The notes under the pieces: generated by a model
What the model was told of the DNA's origin: nothing
The model's input: only the letters and a program-made list of their open reading frames with translations
The model's database searches: none
Assembly: GCF_036323735.1 (NCBI RefSeq)
Contig: NC_086031.1
Span: 35,398,225-35,462,224 of the forward strand
Origin: Rattus norvegicus
Lineage: Eukaryota > Chordata > Mammalia > Rodentia > Muridae
DNA: 64,000 nt
Reading direction: 5' to 3'
Shown: one piece after another, positions 56,691-64,000 of the stretch
How the letters are laid out: every line of letters begins with the position of its first letter
How positions within the stretch are numbered: position 1 is the stretch's first letter
Translations under genes and position numbers: made by a program

Positions 56691-56882
56691 CTGCTCTGCG
56701 TATGCATGACGGCATATGCATACAAGTGTGCAGATAGCTGACGAGGCCAGAAGGGGGCTTTGGAGCCCCTGGAGCTGGTGTTGCAGGTAGTTGTGAGTTG
56801 CCTGCTGTGGGTGCTGCAAACTGGACTTAGGTCCTCTGTGAGAACAGCAAGACCTTTTAACCCCGAAACCATCTCTTCAACA
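56691..56882 (-). repeat. B3 SINE
   Basis: Minus orientation: GGAGCCCCTGGAGCTGGTGT, GTTGTGAGTTGCCTGCTGTG, GGTCCTCTGTGAGAACAGCA and the head GAAACCATCTCTTCAAC. Confidence 0.8.
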
Positions 56883-56883
56883 C

Positions 56884-56896
56884 ATGTGGGCCATTT
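56884..56896. repeat. Target-site duplication, left, of Ndufa3 retrocopy
   Basis: ATGTGGGCCATTT, identical to 57239-57251. Confidence 0.92.
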
Positions 56897-57238
56897 TTTT
56901 TAAATTTTATTTTCACATTTTTATTGGAGGGCAACAGGGAAGGGACTGATTCCATCAACACAAGCATTCACAGGTTCTTGAGCCATTCCAAGCTTGGACC
57001 CAGAATTTCCTGTGGGTGGCTGGGCACATCAGGCATGTTCCCATTATCTCTCACAGGAACTGGGTAGTTGTAGGGTGTGGACTTGTTGATCATGCTAGCA
57101 TACTTGGTGTAGGGGCTAATCATGGGCATAATTACAGTGAGGCCCCAGACAGTGAAGGACACCACGAACACCTGCTCCTTTGCCCAGGCATTCTTAAGGA
57201 ATGCGGAAATTCTAGCAGCCATCTTGGTCTTGAACAAT
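56897..57238 (-). pseudogene. Ndufa3: Ndufa3 retrocopy with intact 84-codon ORF
   Basis: NDUFA3 is a single-membrane-span accessory subunit of mitochondrial complex I. The minus strand reads, from ATG at 57222 to TGA at 56970-56968, an uninterrupted 84-residue protein, the full length of NDUFA3: MAARISAFLKNAWAKE, a hydrophobic span (VFVVSFTVWGLTVIMPMI), SPYTKYASMINK, TPYNYPVPVRD and the C-terminus LGPSLEWLKNL. A 3' UTR with AATAAA (near 56924-56919) and an A-rich tail follow. There are no introns, about 16 bp of 5' UTR, and perfect 13-bp duplications on both sides: a LINE-1-made retrocopy. An upstream in-frame ATG within the duplication (57249) would add nine residues. Whether it is transcribed is unknown; no promoter is evident. 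Confidence 0.93.
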
Positions 57239-57251
57239 ATGTGGGCCATTT
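57239..57251. repeat. Target-site duplication, right, of Ndufa3 retrocopy
   Basis: ATGTGGGCCATTT, identical to 56884-56896. Confidence 0.92.
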
Positions 57252-57609
57252 AAAATGCAAATTATATTACAACATTCTTACTGGAGGAAAGGGAACCTGC
57301 AGGTCTGCTCTGCTTGACCCAAACTGGCATCTTCTCTCTTTAACAAAACAAGGTCTTAATTTTATGACAAACTTTTTCCAAATAAGTATTAGGACACCAA
57401 TTCCCTAACTGGTGTAGTTATAAAATATGTATTCTCCATATTATTTATTTGAATTCTTTTCTAAGACTTGTGCTGTTGATCAGTTAGGAATCCACTCGTG
57501 ACTGTTGTGGTGATGAAGCACACAGCACTGTACTGGTGTGGAACAATTTCTTCTGAGTTTTGGCTTCAATCCTGGAAGGAAGCTCCTTAAACTCAAGAAG
57601 TTCTGATTG
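57252..57609. other. No gene recognised
   Basis: No repeat or coding signal recognised. Confidence 0.5.
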
Positions 57610-58000
57610 AAGGCTACTTACGGCTCAGGAAGTAAACACGTTGTAAGTCTCAGAAAGCCCCTGAAACTTACCCAGGGCACAATGCTCCTAACTATGTCCT
57701 AACTGAGGACATAGAGCCCAAGCTCAGTCAAGCTGTGTTGAAGAAACTCTCTGACATTTGTGTTACCTGTAAGTCAAGCAGAGAGCTCCAGGGTTCCAGT
57801 TTCTGTGAGCCATCATGCACCTTGTGTGGGCTTTTGTGATACATTTACTTTTGAGTTGTTCCTGATTATCTAAGTCACCCCTCACCATTCTTTTGTAAGT
57901 AACGCCGATAAACACATTAGTTCACCAAATCAAACTTTGGTATTTTAATTTCTTTCGTCTGTTGTCAGTTCTCTATGCAGGGCAAATAGAGGAGTGTGTT
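57610..58000 (+). repeat. ERV LTR remnant, family shared with 31990-32472
   Basis: AGCCCCTGAAACTTACCCAG, TTCTTTTGTAAGTAACGCC, TTTGGTATTTTAATTTC and the end TCTGTTGTCAGTTCTCTATG with CAGGGCAAATAGA. Same block order as 31990-32472. Ends not sharply defined. Confidence 0.55.
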
Positions 58001-58308
58001 GCATCTCCAGAGGAATAGAGTTAGCTAAAACAAATTATCTTTGACTAAGGTGAATTGTGTAGATTATCTCCCATAGACACAGATAAATAAGAATTAGTTG
58101 GAGAGGTGTTTAGTCTACGAAGCAGATTTAAAGGTTGTATGTACTTGTTCTCAAGTAGGTAATGGGCCTTTCATGGAACTGATGAGTAGGTCCTTACACA
58201 TGAGAGTCTGTACAAACCAAACCAAACTAAAGAAAACTTTCATCAAGGATTTCCCAAACTCTAGCTTTTCATAGTTCATTCTTAAGTATCATCACCAATA
58301 CTGTATAT
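58001..58308. other. No gene recognised
   Basis: No repeat or coding signal recognised. Confidence 0.5.
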
Positions 58309-58665
58309 TAGTACTTGTCTTGCTACTGTGCCAAAATACTCTTATCAAAACAAAGAGAGGAGAGGCTTATTTTGGGTCACAGTTGTGGTCAGATAATTCA
58401 TCATGACAGTGAAGACATGGCCTCAGGAGAGGGAGGTGGCTGGTCACATTGTATCCACAGTCAGGGAGCAGAGAGAGATGGATGGTGGTGCTCAGCTCGC
58501 TGTCTCCTTTTTGTTCACTCCAGGACTCTCATAGAATGATGCTGAGCAGAGGGTGCATCTTCCTACCTCAGTTACCTCAGGCCAGATAATCACTGCAGGT
58601 GTGCACAGAAACTCACCTTCAAGGTGATTCTAGATTTGTCAAGTTGACAAACAATATAAACTGTC
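58309..58665 (-). repeat. LTR remnant, minus orientation
   Basis: Reverse order of the TGTCAACTTGACA family: AGAGAGGAGAGGCTTATTTT near the left and ATTTGTCAAGTTGACAAACA at the right end. Confidence 0.6.
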
Positions 58666-58926
58666 ACATATGCCTTCTCTACTAACACTGATATTAACTC
58701 TTGAGATAAGTGACTGGACCACTGTTTTCTTTGTTTCAAAACTATATATATTCTCCTCTTTGGATTTGCCTACAGTACCATAAAATGCACTTTCCTGGTT
58801 ATAATCCTCCAATGCCCTATAATAAGTTCAATGTTATTTGGAGAAAATCTCTTTTTGTTTGTTCTTTAAATTGGTTCAATACCAGGATTCCCTGGGATTC
58901 CAACTGATCTGGGGGAGTTCTTATTA

Positions 58927-59345
58927 GCTATCTCTGATGGCTTAACTGTCAACTTGATATAACCTAGGATCACCTGAGAAGAGGGATCCACAGGGAATTA
59001 TTTATAGTAGTTTGGCCTGTGAACATGTGTTTGAGTGATTGTTTTAATTAAGTTAACTAATACGGGAAGCCCCAGCTCACCGTTGACAGCACTATGTAGT
59101 AAGCAATGTGTTCTGAACAATATAATAGTTGGGAAAGCAAGCTGAGCACAAGCAGGTGAGTGAATGTGTTTCTCTTTGCTCTTGACTGTGGACATGATTT
59201 AACTGGTGGTTTGAAGTTCCTGCTACCTTGATTTTCCAATTTTGGTGGACTATAACCTGGACTTGTAAGTGGAAATAAATCTTTTCTCCCTTCATTTGCA
59301 TTTTTGTTAGACTATTCTATCACAGCAACAGAAATGAAACTACAG
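58927..59345 (+). repeat. LTR remnant, same broad family
   Basis: AACTGTCAACTTGATATAAC, GGGAAAGCAAGCTGAGCACA, GGAAATAAATCTTTTCTCCC and CACAGCAACAGAAATGAAAC. Diverged. Confidence 0.65.
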
Positions 59346-59636
59346 CACCATTCACATTGGTTTGGCTGATGAACTGTCATGAAGGCTTGATACCTTGGAC
59401 CGTCAGAACTGCAGTGAAGAACCTTCCCTCTGGGGAAAATGTCAGAGACTGCCCTTCATGGTTCAGCACTTCAAAGTTGGACTTTCCTGGGACTGTGAAT
59501 TTATAATTTATATGTCACTTCCAGATAGCTGCTGGATATCTGGCTTCACCACTAGGGATGGATGTCAGGAAAATCGTGACTCTTGGAGTGATATATTTCA
59601 GTGATTCTCCATGTTCTTTTATTAACTATTTTATTT

Positions 59637-59639
<3 letters not shown>
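59346..59639. other. No gene recognised
   Basis: An open frame of 69 codons (59395-59604 plus) has no known domain. Confidence 0.5.

Positions 59640-59680
<41 letters not shown>
59640..59680. repeat. (CT)n microsatellite
   Basis: About 20 units, directly left of a B4 SINE. Confidence 0.95.
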
Positions 59681-59681
<1 letters not shown>

Positions 59682-59684
<3 letters not shown>

Positions 59685-59910
59685 TTATGTTCATGTATAC
59701 ATGGGTGTGCATTATGTGTGATAACTGAGGGGACAGCCTCAGTTATCATTCCACAAGCTCTGCTTTCTTTGTTTTGAGACAGTCTCTTGCTGGCCTAGAA
59801 CTTACCTAGCAGAATAGATAAGCTGACCAGCAAGTCAAGGCATTTACTCTTCTTTGCCTCACTGGTGATGGGATTACAAGCACATACAGCCATGCCTGGC
59901 TTTATTTGCT
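59682..59910 (-). repeat. B4/B1-type SINE
   Basis: TGTTTTGAGACAGTCTCTTG and GTGATGGGATTACAAGCACA with a CATGCCTGGC head side. It contains an 11-bp perfect inverted repeat (59720-59730 / 59737-59747). Confidence 0.75.
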
Positions 59911-60309
59911 CATTCATTGAACCGTTCATTCCATCGTTTACTTCTCTTACTGAGTTACTGTATTGCTTCTAGGAACAGAGGGAAACATGGATGAAAGCTT
60001 CCCTTTGTGCCCCATGAGAATGGCAGTAGGTAGGGAAAACAGTGGCCGTTGCATTTGGTGTCATAGTGGAGAGGAGCATGTGACCACCACAGAGCATAAA
60101 ATAGACAAGGAATGCTGAGGAAAAGGGTTAGTGAGATAAAGAGGGCATGGGAGAGTGAGGCTGACTGACTGCCTCAGTGGAGGGAACAGACAGAATGGCG
60201 GGACCAGAGAATGGGGATGTGTGCTGTGTGCTGTACGCTGAGCAGTGAGATTAGAGAGACAGATGGGCCATTGAACCTAGAGTCCAGCACAATGGCTGAT
60301 CCTAAGAAT
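59911..60309. other. No gene recognised
   Basis: No repeat or coding signal recognised. Confidence 0.5.
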
Positions 60310-60359
60310 TTTGTTTTTTAAGTGTATGTAAGTATGTGTTTATGAGTATGTATTAGTGA

Positions 60360-60444
<85 letters not shown>

Positions 60445-60742
60445 GAAGTCTTGATGTTAGGTGTCTCTTCACCTACTTTCCACCTTATTTTCTGCAATAG
60501 CATCTCTCACTAAACTTGGAGTTGTGTGATTCAGCTACAGTGACTGACCATGAGCTCCAGGGATCTTGTTTTTATCTTCTCAGAGCATCATCCCTCCCTT
60601 TTATTTGTAGTTTTTTTTAATTGTTTGTTGTTTGTTGTTTGCTGTTGTTGTTTTGTTTTTAAACGTAGTTCTGGAGCATTGAGCTCAGGTCTTCATGCCT
60701 GTAAGGAAAGTTACTTTCTTGCCTGAGCTATTCCCCCAGTCC
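60310..60742 (-). repeat. B4-type SINE with internal (TG)n(GA)n
   Basis: TATG-rich linker, (TG)n at 60364-60398 and (GA)n at 60399-60441, B1-like middle, a TTGTTTGT-rich patch, and ID-like end GAGCTCAGGTCTTCATGCCT. Confidence 0.72.
60364..60441. repeat. (TG)n(GA)n compound microsatellite
   Basis: About 17 TG units directly joined to about 21 GA units. Confidence 0.95.
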
Positions 60743-61981
60743 AGTAATTGTGATAGATTTTTATGCAGGGTAGTAGCATAATGTCCCAGAGAGAACATTC
60801 CAACCTATGGAAGATGAATGACTTGTTGAGGGAAGAACCTTCATCTTGGCCATAGTGACTGTCCTTGCTAATCTTGTAGAAAGTCAGTGTGGCCTTTATA
60901 CTGAGACATTAATGACTTGTATGAACCTAAAAGCAGAATTTTGTTTGTCTATTTCTTCCAAAAATGAGAATAGAAAAAGTAGAAGACAGCCCGAATATTG
61001 TGATGAACCTTTGAGGTGCACTGCTTAGATGGACATCCATTTACTGAGGCTTAAGATCTGCGGTGTCTCATTCTTACAGCCCTCAAATAGCTGAGAGCTG
61101 CTGTAATCAGTCAGATTCCTTTCCATCCATTTGTGTAAATAACAGTAAGGGCCTTTCTTGAAGATCATAAAGAATGAAAAAATAGCTGCTTTTCAATGCT
61201 TTGGAAAAATGATAGGAACTGGTCCTGAAAAAGGTAGGAAATGAAAGCTGCATCCCATTCATTTCCTGCCTTTGACTCTGATGCCATTAAAATGTAAATC
61301 AAACTTTGAAACACACAGTGAAACAGAAATGAGGAAACACAGGACAAAGAGTGCTTGAGAAAAGAGAAACAACTACAGTTTTAGGAGGAATGAGAGAGAA
61401 GGTTGGGGGTATTTCCCCCAGGAAACAATATTGCTTCCATCAAAAAAAAAATAAAAAAAGAAACTATGAATTCTCTGGCTTCCGATGTCCTAGGGCTGAG
61501 TTTAATTAAGGCAAGCAAAGGCATCGAGAAATGATAAATACAGCCGAGGCCAGATCTGTGAGATGCTGCCCTGGAGACCAGAGAGGCACTCAGGATTGGT
61601 AATCATCATTACATGAGGGATGAGGCCCGTCAAGGAAGGAGGATGTCATGTGGATAGTATAATGAAGCACCAGATGGGGGCATAGCAACATCCAAACACC
61701 TTTTATAGGACCAGAGTGACGTTGCGGGGAGCATGCTTGAGCACAGCTTCTCTGAGGTTTGACAAAATAGATCTTTGATGTGGTTCTTTTTATTAGCTGG
61801 GGGATGGGGATAGAACAGGTGCTACCAAGGTACCCTTGGCCAAGAGCTACTGAAGTTTCCCTGGGGAAGATGAATGAGGAGCCCTGAGTGAGGAAACATT
61901 ATTCATAGGGTAAGGACCTTTTGGATGATCTTGAGGCAAAGTGCACATGGTTAGAAACATAATTAGAGTAGTAAGAATTCT
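60743..61981. other. No gene recognised
   Basis: An A-rich run at 61442-61460. No open frame above 60 codons with known similarity and no named repeat. Confidence 0.5.
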
Positions 61982-62231
61982 TGGGGCAGGGTGAGAAAGA
62001 TGAGCCTGTGCTTGCTATGCAAGTATGAGAACTACGTCGAGATCTACAGAACATATGTGAAAAGCTGGGTGGCTTGCTTGTAACTTCTGTGTTTTGAGAG
62101 GAGGAGTCTGGTTCTCAGGAGTAAGTTAGCTATCTAGGAAGGTGTGTGAGCTCTGGGTTCAGGGAGAGAGCCTGCCTCAATAAATAAAGTAGAGGCTGAG
62201 GAGGGAAGACATCAGACTTCAACCTCTGGTC

Positions 62232-62287
<56 letters not shown>

Positions 62288-62345
62288 CATGGACACATGC
62301 ACATGCAAGCAATGCCCCACATGTATGCAAACAGAAAAGCAAAAA
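61982..62345 (+). repeat. B4 SINE with terminal (AC)n
   Basis: Head GGGGCAGGGTGAGAAAGATG-type, B1-like AAAGCTGGGTGGCTTGC, then (AC)n at 62233-62285. Confidence 0.68.
62233..62285. repeat. (AC)n microsatellite
   Basis: About 26 units. Confidence 0.95.
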
Positions 62346-62526
62346 TAAAAATGTCTGGAGCACATCATGGCAGGCCATAGAAGATAAACTCCTTTGTCCT
62401 TTTGGGTCTGGAAGATGTTCTCTATTAGACAACAATGGGGCTACATTCAGATGAATTACCAAAGGAGATACTTGAACACAACCTGACACACAGGCAATGA
62501 AATGTATAAAAAATTAAAAACCTACT

Positions 62527-62830
62527 GTTGGACTGGGGAGATGGCTCAGTGATTGAAAGTTGTTGCCACCAATTCATAAGAACCCAAGTTCAAATGCCCA
62601 GCACCCATGTGTAAAGCCGGGCTGTGTATGCGTCTGTAACTTCAACTCTGTGGGTGGCAAGAGACTGGAGGATCTATGCAGCTTGATGGTCCTCAGGCTA
62701 GCCTCATCTCAGGAGAGGCCCCATCTCAAGAAAGGTGGACAATGATAGAGGTACCTGACATTGCTCCTCTAGCATCATTAAACCTGAACACATATGGAAA
62801 CATGTACCACATGTGTATAGGCACACAACA
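62527..62830 (+). repeat. B4 SINE
   Basis: Head GGACTGGGGAGATGGCTCAG, AAGTTCAAATGCCCAGCACC, then a B1-like part and ACATGTACCACATGTGTATA. Confidence 0.82.
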
Positions 62831-62879
62831 CACCATATTGCAATGAAACCTATCTGCCTGAGATACTGCGACTTTTCTG

Positions 62880-62952
62880 ATCCCTCTCCCTCTCCCTCTT
62901 CCTCCCCCCTCTCTATGTCTCCCTCCCTTCTCCCTCTGCATTTCTTTCTTTT
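62880..62952. repeat. CT-rich low-complexity tract
   Basis: CCCTCT-type units, imperfect. Confidence 0.85.
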
Positions 62953-63200
62953 TCTCTTGTTAACTTGATATAAGCCAGTGTTTACGGGGAAGAGAGAACC
63001 TCCATCAAATTGTCTTTAGGCATTTCTCTAAGCCATTTTCTTAATTTGTGAGTGATGTGGAAAGGCCCAGTTTATTCTGAATGGTGCCATCTCTGGGAAG
63101 GTGGTCCTGGATTGTATAAGAAAGCAGGGTGATATAGCTTTAATGGACTTTTTTAATCTGAGCTGAAAGTGTTTCCTCCAAGAGCCCAAGACCACCTCAC
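62953..63200 (+). repeat. LTR remnant (TGTTAACTTGATA type)
   Basis: TTGTTAACTTGATATAAGCC, AATGGTGCCATCTCTGGGA, GGTCCTGGATTGTATAAG. Same broad family as 24514-24905; the 3' half is degraded or missing. Confidence 0.6.
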
Positions 63201-64000
63201 AAAAAACCAATTCCAGATATAAGAAGCCATTTTGTTAGTTGTTGGACCGAATTTCTAAGAGACTCCCCAAACATATAGCCTATCAATGTTGCTCTGGGTT
63301 GCCTCTGAGAGATGGAAAGTAAATCCCCATTGTTGAAGATACCATGCACATCAAAAATAGCCCAGAGATGCCTTAGCTAGAACTTACCAGAATGCCTCCT
63401 CCCTCGAGACTATTTTTCATGGTACAAGAAGGCATCATGCAAACTTCCAAAGATGGGAGGTAGCTAATGGTCTTATTCAGTGATGCTATCTATAAAAGAT
63501 AGCAATGACCATCATGGCAGGGTAACCCCAAGGGTAGTTAGTGATGTGCACACCCAGACAGCAATCTAATTGGATTTAAGGCCCACTTAACAGGAGAGAT
63601 ATCATGCCTGGTACTGGAAACATAGCTAACTACTCCGTGTCAGTGAAGACATGATTTTTGAAGGAGAATCTATAACCTTTAATCTACTAAACCAGCATAA
63701 ACCATAATAAAACTCAATAAATATCTCTCCTTATAGCCACAGGTCAGTGTAGTCTTCATTCCCCCATCATGGAAGACTTCTCTTTGCAATAACCAGAAAC
63801 CATTACAGAAAACTACAACCAATCAATATGCAGAATGGGGGAAACCTAGTCCCAATAAATATATGTATGAAACTTCTTCACCCAAGGAAAATGTTTTTGG
63901 ACAAAGGCAGAAAGACTATAAGAACTAGAGAGAGGGTCAGGGAGTTTGCTAAGAGAAACTGAGCCTCTGAAGTCTCACTAACAGGACCACAGAAGGCATT
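63201..64000. other. Unidentified, possibly dispersed-repeat internal sequence
   Basis: Repeat-like by style (AATAAAACTCAATAAATATC, then GTGTAGTCTTCATTCCCCCA and GACCATTACAGAAAACTACA-like text that I associate with a common rodent repeat), but I cannot name it. No open frame of note. It runs off the right edge. Confidence 0.3.

Noticed and set aside
56968..57249. Calling the Ndufa3 copy a normal functional gene
   Set aside because: No introns, a poly(A) tail and perfect 13-bp duplications make it a retrocopy. Only the open frame is established; expression is not.
31990..58000. The two related LTRs considered as the ends of one provirus
   Set aside because: 25 kb apart with unrelated SINE- and L1-bearing DNA between them and no gag/pol/env-like sequence.

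Overview
The window is intergenic or intronic rodent nuclear DNA, most likely rat (Rattus). The evidence is a near full-length LINE-1 of rat type with the characteristic G-rich 3' UTR, ID-type SINEs, many B4/B3/B2/B1 SINEs, long (CA)n, (CT)n and (GA)n microsatellites, and rodent LTR families. I recognise no host gene with introns, no structural RNA gene and nothing prokaryotic. The protein-like sequence is almost all LINE-1 ORF1/ORF2, plus two retrocopies of cellular mRNAs.

Layout. 1-1851: minus-strand L1 fragment cut by the window edge. 1880-3220: old LTR, hAT (URR1-like) and microsatellite remnants. 3403-10894: a plus-strand L1 bounded by a 12-bp target-site duplication and inserted into an old LTR. 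It has two 5'UTR blocks separated by a fragment of ORF1, and its ORF1 and ORF2 are nearly complete but broken. 13032-19215: a second, older, nearly full-length minus-strand L1 with two ~150-bp 5' monomers. 21048-30600: two old Lx-type L1s in minus orientation, penetrated by a truncated L1, two solo LTRs with 5-bp duplications and a B2 SINE with a 12-bp duplication.

31-54 kb: SINE- and microsatellite-rich DNA with few older LINE pieces. It holds a CpG-bearing solo LTR at 31042-31370 with a 6-bp duplication (ERVK/IAP-like), a 331-bp L1 tail with a 15-bp duplication (46026-46356), and a CT-rich retroposed segment with a poly(A) tail and a 16-bp duplication (52025-52178). 55.3-57.3 kb: two minus-strand retrocopies lie close together. 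One is a broken Dppa2-like copy with a SAP domain; the other is an Ndufa3 copy whose 84-codon reading frame is fully open and which is flanked by perfect 13-bp duplications. 57.6-64 kb: more LTR and SINE remnants.

The recurring theme is LINE-1 machinery acting on itself and in trans (SINEs, two mRNAs, one CT-rich RNA), with nested insertions that give a relative chronology. I found no evidence for a new multi-gene system. The items most worth checking are the chimeric L1 5' end, the intact Ndufa3 retrocopy, the retroposed CT-rich segment and the solo LTR. Names of repeat subfamilies come from memory of family features, not from a database search.
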